A stretch of DNA of 34,093 bases from a virus. Below are positions 22,565 through 30,670 of this stretch, piece after piece. Position numbers and translations under genes: made by a program. Numbering within the stretch: position 1 is the stretch's first letter; every line of letters begins with the position of its first letter. The notes beneath the pieces are model-generated. The model did no database searches and had not been told where the DNA came from. It saw only the letters and a list, made by a program, of their open reading frames with translations. The stretch is from the IMG/VR virus record IMGVR_UViG_3300044998_000198, positions 1 through 34,093 of that record; one strand, given 5' to 3'.

Positions 22565-23233
22565 ATGAAAGTAGCTTTATGTATTAGTGGACAACCGCGT
22601 AATGTCCAATACACATACCCATATATTTACGAAAATCTAATTGAACCAAATAATGCAGATGTTTTCATTCATTCGTGGATCAGTGAAGATATTGTGGGAA
22701 AACCGTTCATTAACTCGGGTAATTTCATTGCCAGCAACATAATTCCACAAAATATTGATCAAATCATATTGGATTTATATAATCCTAAAAAATATATTTT
22801 TGAGCCACAAAAATATTTTGATGGCTCTCGGTATGAAGAGAGAAAATATCCAGGTATAAAACCTGAAAATAGTATTAGTCAACGATATTCGGTTTTCGAA
22901 TCTATAAATTTAGCTTTGCCGTATCAATATGACTGTATTATTCGTATTCGTTTTGATTGGGGCATACAAATACCTGTTGAAGTTGTAGATTTTGAACTCT
23001 CTGCGCTTAATTGTCCCGATGATTCTCCCCACGACAATAGCATCAATGATCAATTTGGATTTGGAAATTCCAAAGTAATGTCGCACTATGGTGATTTATA
23101 CAACAATATGGATAATTTGTATAATAGAAATATACCGTTCTGTGATGAGATTTTACTTTATCATCATATGATGGAAAGAAATATACCAATGAATCTCATT
23201 CATATTCCATATCAAATTATTCGACAATCATAG
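22565..23233 (+). CDS. Glycosyltransferase-like protein (SGQPRN family)
   Basis: A 222-residue protein opening MKVALCISGQPRNVQYTYPY and then NADVFIHSWISED, a signature shared by a family of capsule and phage glycosyltransferase-like proteins. Further marks are ISQRYSVFESINLALPYQYD and CIIRIRFDWG (about residues 103-138), where RxRxD is the likely donor-site acid. The C-terminus CDEILLYHHMMERNIPM is typical. The gap before it is 42 bases. Base composition is more AT-rich than the neighbouring replication genes, shared by the next two genes, which may indicate separate acquisition. Confidence 0.65.
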   Translation: MKVALCISGQPRNVQYTYPYIYENLIEPNNADVFIHSWISEDIVGKPFINSGNFIASNIIPQNIDQIILDLYNPKKYIFEPQKYFDGSRYEERKYPGIKPENSISQRYSVFESINLALPYQYDCIIRIRFDWGIQIPVEVVDFELSALNCPDDSPHDNSINDQFGFGNSKVMSHYGDLYNNMDNLYNRNIPFCDEILLYHHMMERNIPMNLIHIPYQIIRQS

Positions 23234-23246
23234 GTTAGTAGAAAAA

Positions 23247-24170
23247 ATGGTTAATACTAAATCGGTTCTAGTAGTTACTCATGGATTTTTCGGGGATATA
23301 CTATTTGCTTCTAGTATAGCCGAACGATTCGTGCTTGACGGGCAATATGAATGTGTGGATTTTGTCATAGGATTTCCCCAAATGCAACAATTGATGAATA
23401 ATAATCCATTCATAAGAAACGTGTATGTGTCAAATACGCCCGGTCCCACTCCGATTTATAACATAAAAAATATTAATGATAGATACGACGCTATTATTAG
23501 ATTGGGAACATTTGATTTAACTGAACCACCGCCATTACAAGTAAAACGTATGGCGGGCTGTAAAACATTAGATGCCGGTTTTACAACCTATATAAGACCA
23601 GAAATTAACGATATGGTATTGGAACAAATGATAAATTTACGAAATGAGTCGTATTCACCTACAACGCCTATTATTACCGTGATGTCTAATTGGCAGTCCA
23701 AAGCGTTCAGTTTTACCGAAGAGGAATATTGGAGAGGGATAGATGTACCCTATAAAGGTTATGGCGGACGACTCAGAAATATACCAAAGATTATAGATAC
23801 TTTATCGGAACAATTCTGTGTTATTCCCGTAGGATTACCAGACGGAGTAAATCAATATGATAGCCTAAGCATCCAAAATATTAATTCTCTGGAAATTGAT
23901 GCTGCAATTATAAAAAATTCCAACGCATTTGTAGGGGCCGAAGGTGGATTGGCTAATATTGCTTATGGTGTGAGATGTCCCACAATATTAGACAGTGCAT
24001 TTGTATGGCAACTCTATGGACCAAACGGAGTAATTCGTAAAGTTTTACCTGAACCGCAACTGGGGCCACGATTCTATGAGTATACCGGTGTGAATCACGT
24101 AGATCTCAACCCCTATTTAAACGATGAAGAATTATGTCAACAAATTATCGACAGAATCGAGGCGTTATAA
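23247..24170 (+). CDS. GT9-like glycosyltransferase (heptosyltransferase-like)
   Basis: A 307-residue GT-B-type protein. VLVVTHGFFGDILFASSIAE (about residues 7-26) resembles the GxxGDxxxxxP loop at the start of heptosyltransferases, and NSNAFVGAEGGLANIAYGVR (about 230-249) resembles their GxxSGxxHxAxAxG donor loop. Central ITVMSNWQSKAFSFTEEEYW and FCVIPVGLPDG fit a Rossmann-type second domain. The enzyme may add a heptose or related sugar. It ends by one-base overlap with the next gene. Confidence 0.6.
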   Translation: MVNTKSVLVVTHGFFGDILFASSIAERFVLDGQYECVDFVIGFPQMQQLMNNNPFIRNVYVSNTPGPTPIYNIKNINDRYDAIIRLGTFDLTEPPPLQVKRMAGCKTLDAGFTTYIRPEINDMVLEQMINLRNESYSPTTPIITVMSNWQSKAFSFTEEEYWRGIDVPYKGYGGRLRNIPKIIDTLSEQFCVIPVGLPDGVNQYDSLSIQNINSLEIDAAIIKNSNAFVGAEGGLANIAYGVRCPTILDSAFVWQLYGPNGVIRKVLPEPQLGPRFYEYTGVNHVDLNPYLNDEELCQQIIDRIEAL

Positions 24171-24916
24171 TGGAATATGATTTTTTCAATTTTAAACCAG
24201 AACCGATGCTAACAATTAATTGTAGTGTTGTAAAAGATTTTGCTGAATTCAGCGGCGAAGAGTTGTGGGAAATCTCTGATAAAATGCGAATGCATAGATC
24301 TCTTAATGCCGTGGATGTAAAATCACATGAATCATTGGAACGGTTTTATAGCGATTCGAAAACATATATTTATGATATCTTGACAGCCAATTCGAATTTA
24401 CAAGGACTGGCCAATAAAATTAATAAGTTTATACCCAATGGACTAAAGAATATACACCAACATCCAGGTAAAACCTTTGCTGATTTTGGCGCCGGAACGG
24501 GCGTGTTTTGCGATATCATTACAAAACTTCGTCCTGATGTGGAAGTGCATTATATTGATATTGAAAGTTACATTACCGAGTTTGCTCGGTGGCGTATCAA
24601 AAAATACGAATTACCCATTACGATGCATATAATTCCTCAAGAGAATTTCGAATTCAAACAAACATATGATATGCTATTTACTGATGCTGTATGGGAGCAC
24701 TTGCCTCCCGATAAGCAAATTTCTTATGGAACGAAATTAGCAAATGCGTTGAATGTGGGTGGATTGCTGTATATGATCGTTGATTTATCGGGACACACCG
24801 ATGATATGCCGATGCATTACAACTGTGATATACAAGCAGTTCATAACAACTTACGGCAATCGGGATTGACTTGTTTATATGGTAATTACAATTTCGCGTC
24901 TGTTTGGACTAAGTAA
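24170..24916 (+). CDS. Class I SAM-dependent methyltransferase
   Basis: A 248-residue protein starting at ATG 24170 after GAGG. KTFADFGAGTGVFCDIITKL (about residues 101-120) is SAM-binding motif I (DxGxGxG), VEVHYIDIESYITEFA gives motif II with acidic IDIE, and YDMLFTDAVWEHLPPD (about 165-180) is motif IV; GGLLYMIVDLSGH follows. The fold is that of small-molecule or sugar methyltransferases, not the DNA adenine type (no DPPY/NPPY). In context it probably methylates a sugar or lipid-linked intermediate. Confidence 0.75.
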   Translation: MEYDFFNFKPEPMLTINCSVVKDFAEFSGEELWEISDKMRMHRSLNAVDVKSHESLERFYSDSKTYIYDILTANSNLQGLANKINKFIPNGLKNIHQHPGKTFADFGAGTGVFCDIITKLRPDVEVHYIDIESYITEFARWRIKKYELPITMHIIPQENFEFKQTYDMLFTDAVWEHLPPDKQISYGTKLANALNVGGLLYMIVDLSGHTDDMPMHYNCDIQAVHNNLRQSGLTCLYGNYNFASVWTK

Positions 24917-24969
24917 GAATTTTGAACTCCACAACCGATGTCGTATGAGAATATCCATTGGACAAAATT

Positions 24970-25968
24970 ATGAACAGATTATTACTGGTTACTGATGCGT
25001 GGGAACCCCAAGTAAATGGCGTGGTTACTACATTTCAGAACACTATCCGCGAAATGGAACACATGAAATGGGAAGTTCACGTCATTTCTCCTCAGAACTT
25101 TCGTTGCATTCGGTTGCCATTTTACAAAGAAATTTCCATATCGTTAAACTTGTGGAAATTTCCGGAACTATTTCATCGTGTTGATCCTACGCATGTTCAT
25201 ATTGCTACCGAGGGTCCATTGGGTATTGCGGCAAGACGATATTGCTTACAACGCGGATTACAGTTTACTACTTCGTATCATACCGATTTTGCATCATATG
25301 CAAATATGTGGTGGGGTGTCGCACCAGATCACATTAGAAAATATTTGAATTGGTTTCACGGCCCCGCATCAGTGGTGTTAGTTCCCAGTCGAGATGCACA
25401 AAACCATCTTGATTGTGATACCGTGGTGTGGGGTCGTGGAGTAGATCACAATAAATTCCGCAAAACACAGTTTACTATACGAAATACTATTTTGTGTGTG
25501 AGTCGCGTATCGAAAGAAAAGAATCTGGATGAATTCATCCAGATAGTTCCACCCGAAGGAATGAAAAAACATCTAGTAGGTGATGGTCCACATTTATTAA
25601 AATTAATTGACCTCGATGAAAGAACACACAACAATACAAAATTCGTCGGTAAAAAGTGTGGTGATGCACTCATTGCAGAATATCATCAAGCATCGGTATT
25701 TGTATTTCCGTCCTTATCAGATACCTTCGGTATTGTAATGTTAGAAGCACTCGCGGCGGGCGTACCTGTCATTGCTTACCACACCGGCGCTGCGCCGGAT
25801 ATCATAGAGCATGGTGTCAATGGATATTTGGTCCATTCCACGGAACAGATGGGGGATTATATCAGACCTGCCATGCAACTGGATCGGGAAGCCGTGGTTA
25901 GATCAGCAGAAAAATTTAGTTGGGTATCGACTACACAAACATTTGTGAATAATTTGGTTCACGTATAA
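24970..25968 (+). CDS. Glycosyltransferase, GT4 family (MgtA/SQD2-like)
   Basis: A 332-residue retaining GT-B enzyme. LLLVTDAWEPQVNGVVTTFQ (about residues 4-23) is the hallmark N-terminus of MgtA/GtfA/SQD2-like mannosyl- and sulfoquinovosyltransferases; FTTSYHTDFASYAN adds the conserved HTDF motif; ILCVSRVSKEKNLDEFI opens the donor domain; VFVFPSLSDTFGIVMLEALA (about 257-276) is the E(x)7E motif. ATG 24970 fits the family start; TTG 24958 would add four residues. Relatives transfer sugar to lipid or mannose acceptors. The gene ends the densest part of the sugar operon, before a 78-base gap. Confidence 0.8.
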   Translation: MNRLLLVTDAWEPQVNGVVTTFQNTIREMEHMKWEVHVISPQNFRCIRLPFYKEISISLNLWKFPELFHRVDPTHVHIATEGPLGIAARRYCLQRGLQFTTSYHTDFASYANMWWGVAPDHIRKYLNWFHGPASVVLVPSRDAQNHLDCDTVVWGRGVDHNKFRKTQFTIRNTILCVSRVSKEKNLDEFIQIVPPEGMKKHLVGDGPHLLKLIDLDERTHNNTKFVGKKCGDALIAEYHQASVFVFPSLSDTFGIVMLEALAAGVPVIAYHTGAAPDIIEHGVNGYLVHSTEQMGDYIRPAMQLDREAVVRSAEKFSWVSTTQTFVNNLVHV

Positions 25969-25983
25969 AAATATCATTTTATC

Positions 25984-26017
25984 CCCTCTTGACTTTGTTG
26001 AGAGGGTCTATTATCTT
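25984..26017 (+). promoter_or_regulatory. Hairpin overlapping a sigma70-like promoter
   Basis: CCCTCT at 25984-25989 pairs with AGAGGG at 26001-26006 and extends inward through two wobble pairs to a TTT loop. TTGACT at 25989-25994 and TATCTT 17 bases later (26012-26017) make a promoter-like pair. No strong T-tract follows, so termination is doubtful. It may start transcription of the small membrane protein and the epimerase. Confidence 0.35.
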
Positions 26018-26046
26018 TAATAAAATTATACCACGGAGAATTGAGT

Positions 26047-26256
26047 GTGAATCTTTTTGTTAAAATTATACTATCGTGCATCGCGATCTATGTCGTGGTT
26101 CTACTTATCTTGAACCGAATTGAAATTAAGTTGTTGAAAGAAATAAACAAGAAATTTACTGAAGAGAATGAAGAACTTCGTAAACTTTTATCAGATCAAT
26201 CTCCTAAAACAGAAATTCCTCCACATATTGCAGGAAAGAAAATTCTTCATGGTTAG
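26047..26256 (+). CDS. Small membrane protein with coiled coil
   Basis: GTG at 26047, nine bases after GGAG, gives 69 residues. LFVKIILSCIAIYVVVLLIL is a single transmembrane helix; the following EIKLLKEINKKFTEENEELR then KLL is a strongly charged coiled coil facing one side. This layout resembles small phage membrane proteins such as spanin- or inhibitor-like proteins, but no family is recognised. It is preceded by a hairpin/promoter candidate and followed by a TATTTATA motif before the epimerase. Confidence 0.5.
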   Translation: MNLFVKIILSCIAIYVVVLLILNRIEIKLLKEINKKFTEENEELRKLLSDQSPKTEIPPHIAGKKILHG

Positions 26257-26274
26257 TACTTGGTATTGAACTTC

Positions 26275-26282
26275 TATTTATA
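26275..26282 (+). promoter_or_regulatory. TATTTATA promoter-like motif before epimerase
   Basis: CTTCTATTTATAATG lies 22 bases before the epimerase start. It matches the other intergenic motifs at 1104, 29996, 30627 and 33426. Its reverse complement is TATAAATA, the T4 late core. Orientation is unproven. Confidence 0.3.
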
Positions 26283-26303
26283 ATGAAACTTTTGGAGGAA
26301 CAT

Positions 26304-27338
26304 ATGAAGGTATTGATCACAGGTTGCGCAGGATTGATCGGTTCACGACTCGCAGAATACATTCTCAAAAATAAACCAGGTGTCACCGTGATTGGAGTAG
26401 ACGATCTCTCTGGTGGATATGCTGAGAATGTACCGGAAGGTGTCATATTTTACAGGTATGACATCGCAAATAAGCCCGAGAGTATTGATAGAATTTTTGA
26501 AACAAATGAAATTGATATCGTGTATCATTTTGCCGCATATGCTGCCGAGTGTGTAAGCCCGTTCATTCGTAGATTCAACTATATCAATAACTTGGTAGGC
26601 ACCGCCAGTATTATCAATGCGTCCATCAAGTATGGTGTTAAGCGACTTGTGTTCACTTCCAGTATGGCTGTATATGGAGACAGTACCCCACCATTCAACG
26701 AAGATATGGTGCGTAATCCTGTGGACCCATATGGCGTAGCTAAAGCGGCAGCGGAACGCGATATTGAGATTGCAGGCGAACAACACGGTCTTGACTGGTG
26801 CATCATTCGTCCGCACAATGTTTATGGCCGCAACCAGAACATTTGGGATAGTTATCGGAACTTCGGCGGCATAGCTATTTACAAAGGATTGGTGGGTGAT
26901 CCAATCACTGTATACGGCGATGGATTGCAAACACGGGCATTTAGTGAAATGACCGATAGTTTGGAACCACTTTGGATTGCGGGAGTTGATGCCAAAGCTA
27001 GTAGACAAATCATCAATCTCGGTGGTATCAAAGAGACTACAATTTTAGAAGTTGCTGAAATCGTAAAGGAATTGTCTGGCGTGAATATCATTCACTTGCC
27101 GCCTCGGCACGAAGTGCGACATGCATACCCAACATATCAGAAGTCGGTGGAGATTCTTGGATTTGAACACAAGACCGATATATACGAAGGCATAAAAAAT
27201 ATGTGGGAGTGGGCAAAAACACAACCCAAGCGCGAACGCTTTATTTGGAAAGAATATGAATTAGAGAAAGGACTCTATGAATATTGGAAGCCAGAGGCTC
27301 TCAAGGACGGATACTGGAAGATGCCAGTTCATGTGTAA
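26304..27338 (+). CDS. NAD-dependent sugar epimerase/dehydratase (SDR)
   Basis: An extended short-chain dehydrogenase/reductase of 344 residues, the usual length of UDP-glucose 4-epimerase-like enzymes. TGCAGLIGS (6-14) is the NAD-binding TGxxGxxG loop, HFAAYAAE follows as the conserved HxAA strand, LVFTSSMAVYGD supplies the catalytic Ser (119-120), and YGVAK (143-147) is the YxxxK pair. RPHNVYGRNQN and TRAFSEMTDS fit the substrate-binding part. ATG 26304 is chosen because GGAGG stands six bases upstream; ATG 26283 is earlier in frame and overlaps the motif TATTTATA. It probably makes a nucleotide-sugar donor for the neighbouring transferases. Confidence 0.85.
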   Translation: MKVLITGCAGLIGSRLAEYILKNKPGVTVIGVDDLSGGYAENVPEGVIFYRYDIANKPESIDRIFETNEIDIVYHFAAYAAECVSPFIRRFNYINNLVGTASIINASIKYGVKRLVFTSSMAVYGDSTPPFNEDMVRNPVDPYGVAKAAAERDIEIAGEQHGLDWCIIRPHNVYGRNQNIWDSYRNFGGIAIYKGLVGDPITVYGDGLQTRAFSEMTDSLEPLWIAGVDAKASRQIINLGGIKETTILEVAEIVKELSGVNIIHLPPRHEVRHAYPTYQKSVEILGFEHKTDIYEGIKNMWEWAKTQPKRERFIWKEYELEKGLYEYWKPEALKDGYWKMPVHV

Positions 27339-27385
27339 TCTTCAGAGCGAACAACGAATTCAAGAACTATACGCAAGACTTGATT

Positions 27386-27787
27386 ATGACACAAATACTC
27401 TACGCCGATGGCGGAACACTGGGACAGAACGGTAAAACGTTCGCCGGTATTTACTGGTCGGTCTATGACGAAAATCATAGCCGGCCGGTTGTAGCAAAGC
27501 GTATTAGCGAAACAGGTAACTTTACTACCAACAATGAGGCCGAATATTTGGCATTCGTCGAATGTCTCAACTTTTTGAAAGAACATCAACACAAACAAGC
27601 GACAATTAGAATGGACAGTCAACTTGTGGTGTCGCAGGTTACGGGAAAATGGAAAGTTAAAAATAAAAGACTTGTTTATCTTTATGAACAAGCAATTAAA
27701 AAAATGAATGACATGCTAAGACAAGGGTATAAAATAAAATTGGAGTGGGTACCTAGATCAGAACTCGTAAAACGACTCGGTCATTAA
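27386..27787 (+). CDS. RNase H-like protein lacking the final acidic motif
   Basis: A 133-residue RNase HI-type protein. YADGG (D8), TTNNEAEYLAF (E53) and RMDSQLVVSQVTGKWKVKN (D77) are the first three catalytic carboxylates. The fourth, normally in a WVPRxxNxxAD motif, is absent: the protein ends WVPRSELVKRLGH. It is thus either truncated by a few residues or uses two-metal catalysis poorly; a nucleic-acid-binding role is also possible. ATG 27386 is used although the ribosome site is weak; longer upstream forms overlap the epimerase. T4-type phages carry an unrelated RNase H, so this copy is distinct. Confidence 0.65.
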   Translation: MTQILYADGGTLGQNGKTFAGIYWSVYDENHSRPVVAKRISETGNFTTNNEAEYLAFVECLNFLKEHQHKQATIRMDSQLVVSQVTGKWKVKNKRLVYLYEQAIKKMNDMLRQGYKIKLEWVPRSELVKRLGH

Positions 27788-27789
27788 AT

Positions 27790-28617
27790 ATGAATAATGT
27801 TAGCGTAATCATTCCATCATATCGTAACCCCAAGTATCTTGATTTGTGTTTGCGGTCTGCGGTGGAAAATCGCGAAAATCCAGAAACTGAAATTGTTGTT
27901 GTTGTTGACGGTTTCTTTGAAGAAAGTCGTGAAATATTAGAGAAGTATAGCGAAATATTGTATCTTGATCTTGGCACAAACAGAGGCATGCAATTTGCCT
28001 TGAATGCCGGTGTCATGCAAGCAAGTAACCCATTTGTATTCATTGTTAATGATGATAATGTGTTTCCTACGGATTGGGACCGTCGCCTGCAAGAACAGAT
28101 TCGGGAAGTCACCGAGACATATGGCGACCGATTTGTATTGACGGTGGATCAAATAGAACCCACAGGACCAGGTATGTTTCATTTCCCAGTAGTGGATATC
28201 GGTCAAGACCTACAAACATTCGACTATGAACGTTTTCTGGAAATTGAATTGGCGCGACAAGGCGACCAACCCACAGCCGAAGACGGTCATATTTTTCCAT
28301 TCGTGGTAGCCAAACGTTATTATATGGCGGTGGGCGGATTTGATACATTCTACAACAGTCCCAATGTGTGTGATTGGGATCACATGTTAAAGTATGAGTT
28401 ACTTGACTTTCGATTTCCGCGCACGCGAGCACTTCGACTCTATCACTTTGGATCTGTAGCCACCAAAAAAAATGCAGAATCACAACAATTTAGGGATAGG
28501 GAATCTCAAGCCTTTAACGAATTTGAGTGGAAATGGGGCTTTCTCCCACACAATCAACCTGGTACCAACCGAAAGCTTCCCGATGGTAATTACCGGGGTA
28601 TCGGAAAAAGTATATAA
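27790..28617 (+). CDS. Glycosyltransferase family 2
   Basis: A 275-residue GT-A enzyme. NNVSVIIPSYRNPKYLDLCL (2-21) is the GT2 start; EIVVVVDGFFEESR and GTNRGMQFALNAGV follow; VFIVNDDNVFP (about 78-88) has the DxD-type NDDN. HIFPFVVAKRYYMAVGGFDT and NVCDWDHMLKYEL (about 168-206) are the acceptor-side GG and ED-like motifs. It sits three bases after the RNase H-like gene and is the last of the sugar-transfer genes in this module. Acceptor unknown. Confidence 0.78.
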   Translation: MNNVSVIIPSYRNPKYLDLCLRSAVENRENPETEIVVVVDGFFEESREILEKYSEILYLDLGTNRGMQFALNAGVMQASNPFVFIVNDDNVFPTDWDRRLQEQIREVTETYGDRFVLTVDQIEPTGPGMFHFPVVDIGQDLQTFDYERFLEIELARQGDQPTAEDGHIFPFVVAKRYYMAVGGFDTFYNSPNVCDWDHMLKYELLDFRFPRTRALRLYHFGSVATKKNAESQQFRDRESQAFNEFEWKWGFLPHNQPGTNRKLPDGNYRGIGKSI

Positions 28618-28652
28618 AGATTATATACACATTTGTTCAAAGAAAATTGGGG

Positions 28653-28692
28653 TTGACAAAAATTATGCGTGGTATTACCGTTCATATTGAAC
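28653..28692 (+). promoter_or_regulatory. TTGACA box and GTTCA dyad before dNMP kinase
   Basis: TTGACA at 28653-28658 is a perfect -35 box; no good -10 lies at 17 bases, though TATTAC stands at 14. A small dyad, GTTCA-TAT-TGAAC (28680-28692), sits just before the ribosome site AAGGGGA. Weak promoter or operator candidate in the 90-base gap separating the glycan and lysis regions. Confidence 0.25.
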
Positions 28693-28707
28693 TCTAAGGG
28701 GATACGC

Positions 28708-29256
28708 ATGGATATTGAGGTTATTGCATTAAGCGGAAAAGCGGGTTCTGGTAAAGATTACATCTATGAGAATTACCTGCGACCACGGGGGTATCATCGT
28801 TGGGCGTTGGCCGATCACTTCAAAATTTGGACTGTGGGTAAGGGTCAAGCAACTTATGATGAAGTGTTTCATACAAAACCGCCTCATGTACGTAAAGCAT
28901 TACAAATTAATGGAACTGAACAGGGCCGTAACATATATGGAGAAAATGTTTGGTTAGAAACTGCTGCAACATGGATGCACCATCTTTCAAAAACTTGGGG
29001 CATAAACAAGTTTTGCATAACCGATTGTAGATTTCCAAATGAAGTCGAATTCATTCAAAGCCGCTTCGGAGGTCAAGTCATTCGTGTTATTGCTCCCACC
29101 CGTTCAGAAAATAATTCTCTGACTGTAGAGGCTCGATTACACATCAGTGAAACGGCTCTGGACACATATACTAAATTTGACTTCTTCATAAACAACGACC
29201 CCGATCAAGACCTAGAATCGCAGATTCGTCGGTTTCTTGATACGAATGTAAACTGA
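28708..29256 (+). CDS. 1: Deoxynucleoside monophosphate kinase (T4 gp1-like)
   Basis: A 182-residue P-loop kinase. VIALSGKAGSGKDYIYENYL (5-24) contains the GKxGSGKD P-loop of T4 gp1-like dNMP kinases; HVRKALQINGTEQGRNIYGE (about 57-76) is the family GTExxR segment and NVWLETAA follows; FCITDCRFPNEVEFIQSRFG (about 97-116) is the D-x-R-F-x-N-E block. ATG 28708 follows AAGGGGA by five bases; an upstream ATT/GTG frame is rejected. The enzyme phosphorylates dNMPs to dNDPs, feeding DNA synthesis. Confidence 0.8.
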   Translation: MDIEVIALSGKAGSGKDYIYENYLRPRGYHRWALADHFKIWTVGKGQATYDEVFHTKPPHVRKALQINGTEQGRNIYGENVWLETAATWMHHLSKTWGINKFCITDCRFPNEVEFIQSRFGGQVIRVIAPTRSENNSLTVEARLHISETALDTYTKFDFFINNDPDQDLESQIRRFLDTNVN

Positions 29257-29257
29257 T

Positions 29258-29995
29258 ATGTTAACCAGAACAAAGAATTTGATTTTTGATCTCGATAATA
29301 CTATTTGTAATTGTTCAATCTTTTACAAACAAAAGCAGAACGAATTTGCGAAATATCAATTCGAACGCACGGGTCACACAGAACAATTCTGTCTCAATTT
29401 GCTTAAAAGTATTGATGTCATATTCACAGAAACTCCGGAAGGGTTCAGCAAGAATCGTTTTCCTCGAGCTTTTGCCGCCGCAAGTGCTACACTTGACATC
29501 ATGATGGGTAATCCCATAGATGACGAAGCCGCAGAACGCAGTTGGTTCATTGGCGATAGTGTATTCAATGAACCATACGATTTATTCGATGGTGTAATAG
29601 ACACACTACACGCATATAAATCGGCTGGATTTAATATGTTCATCTTGACTAAAGGTGATTACACAATACAAATGCGGAAAATCGTGAACAATGGTCTTGA
29701 CAATATTTTTGATCATGACAAGATTTATATAAATCCACAAAAGACTCCAGCAGAACTCGCTCAAATCTTGAACGATCACGAACTACTCGCAAGCGAAACC
29801 GTGGTCATTGGGGATAGTTTACGAGATGATATTCGTTCGGCTCAAATGCTGGGTATCAACAATATTCTCATTGAAGATGCCACAGGGACTTGGGCGTATG
29901 AGAACCAATATCATTTGCCAAGATATCGTCTGAAGAGTGTAACTGAATTACCTACTATTATATCGTTGGATCGTAGTTTTGTAACAGTAAACTGA
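29258..29995 (+). CDS. HAD-superfamily hydrolase
   Basis: A 245-residue HAD hydrolase. LIFDLDNTICNC (8-19) is motif I; NMFILTKGDY (about 127-136) gives motif II Thr and Lys; NPQKTPAELAQIL (about 157-169) is the motif III region; VVIGDSLRDDIRSAQMLG (about 184-201) is motif IV. The cap of about 90 residues is helical. Candidates are 5'-nucleotidase or sugar phosphatase. It begins one base after the dNMP kinase gene, so a nucleotide substrate is plausible. Confidence 0.75.
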   Translation: MLTRTKNLIFDLDNTICNCSIFYKQKQNEFAKYQFERTGHTEQFCLNLLKSIDVIFTETPEGFSKNRFPRAFAAASATLDIMMGNPIDDEAAERSWFIGDSVFNEPYDLFDGVIDTLHAYKSAGFNMFILTKGDYTIQMRKIVNNGLDNIFDHDKIYINPQKTPAELAQILNDHELLASETVVIGDSLRDDIRSAQMLGINNILIEDATGTWAYENQYHLPRYRLKSVTELPTIISLDRSFVTVN

Positions 29996-30003
29996 TATTT
30001 ATA
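29996..30003 (+). promoter_or_regulatory. TATTTATA motif before holin-like gene
   Basis: TATTTATA overlaps the end of the HAD gene region and lies about 38 bases before the start of the holin-like gene, with CGAGGAGA as ribosome site. Member of the motif set also found at 26275 and 30627. Confidence 0.3.
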
Positions 30004-30041
30004 AGAGTAGTTTGTCCAGTCACTTCCCGAGGAGATTTTCA

Positions 30042-30401
30042 ATGTTATTATTACAGGTAGTTGCCGATACAGTTCCGGCAATCCCGACCCCAACAACAGG
30101 TGTAGAACTTGTTTTTTACTTAGTGTCTCTTGGTGTTGGCGCTCTTGTCGGCAGCGTAGTAAAGTTACTCGAACGCGGTTCTGAATTGGTGGCAAAGCTG
30201 CCAGAAGTAGTGAAGCTCGCCATTATCGCGGTTTTGGCATTTTTGGTCGTCAAGGTTGAAACCTTTCTCGGCCTCCAACTGCCAGATAATCCACTTGATT
30301 GGAACCCAGATACCGTCAATGTCGTATTGACCGCAACCGCCGCAGTGGGCTTACGTGCGGCCGGCATCAAGAAGAAAACTCCACCTCCTCCAACCGTATA
30401 A
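30042..30401 (+). CDS. Holin-like membrane protein
   Basis: A 119-residue protein with two clear hydrophobic helices, LVFYLVSLGVGALVGSVVKL (about 22-41) and VVKLAIIAVLAFLVVKVETF (about 52-71), and a weaker third, VVLTATAAVGLRAAGI, before a basic, Pro-rich tail KKKTPPPPTV. The layout fits holins or small membrane-shaping proteins, and an amidase lies 2.7 kb downstream. ATG 30042 follows CGAGGAGA by six bases. Holin function is inferred from topology only. Confidence 0.45.
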   Translation: MLLLQVVADTVPAIPTPTTGVELVFYLVSLGVGALVGSVVKLLERGSELVAKLPEVVKLAIIAVLAFLVVKVETFLGLQLPDNPLDWNPDTVNVVLTATAAVGLRAAGIKKKTPPPPTV

Positions 30402-30414
30402 TAACGGAGCAAAA

Positions 30415-30591
30415 ATGCGCGGCTTAGAATATCTCGATGATGATTGGCAAGACGAAGTAAGTTCTTTTGAACGTATCAAACATCGACCAAAAGGAGTGAA
30501 GGGTATAGACGAACAATCCCAGAAACGTCGTCAAGAAGGACGAATTCGTCGAGAATACCAAAAGGTGCATGAATCAAAGTATACACGATAA
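30415..30591 (+). CDS. Small highly charged protein, 58 residues
   Basis: ATG 30415, preceded by ACGGAGCAAAA, opens MRGLEYLDDDWQDEVSSFER, and the rest is very basic (KHRPKGVKG, KRRQEGRIRREYQK). The acidic-then-basic layout suggests a nucleic-acid- or protein-binding small protein. It ends 20 bases before the terminator at 30611. No family recognised. Confidence 0.5.
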   Translation: MRGLEYLDDDWQDEVSSFERIKHRPKGVKGIDEQSQKRRQEGRIRREYQKVHESKYTR

Positions 30592-30610
30592 ACTTTGATT
30601 TTCGCAACAG

Positions 30611-30661
30611 AGTCCCCGATATCTACTATTTATGATGGTGGATATCGGGGATTCTTTTTTT
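30611..30661 (+). terminator. Strong rho-independent terminator
   Basis: TCCCCGATATC at 30613-30623 pairs perfectly with GATATCGGGGA at 30641-30651 (11 bp), and flanking bases add a wobble and an A-T pair. A T-rich tail with a run of seven T follows. The 17-base loop contains CTACTATTTATGATGG, the promoter-like motif seen in other gaps. It closes transcription from the membrane and small protein genes. Confidence 0.85.
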
Positions 30662-30670
30662 GGTGATCTC

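Noticed and set aside
26343-27008. Minus-strand frame of 221 residues
   Set aside because: Mirror of the epimerase gene; the + strand has the complete SDR motif set.
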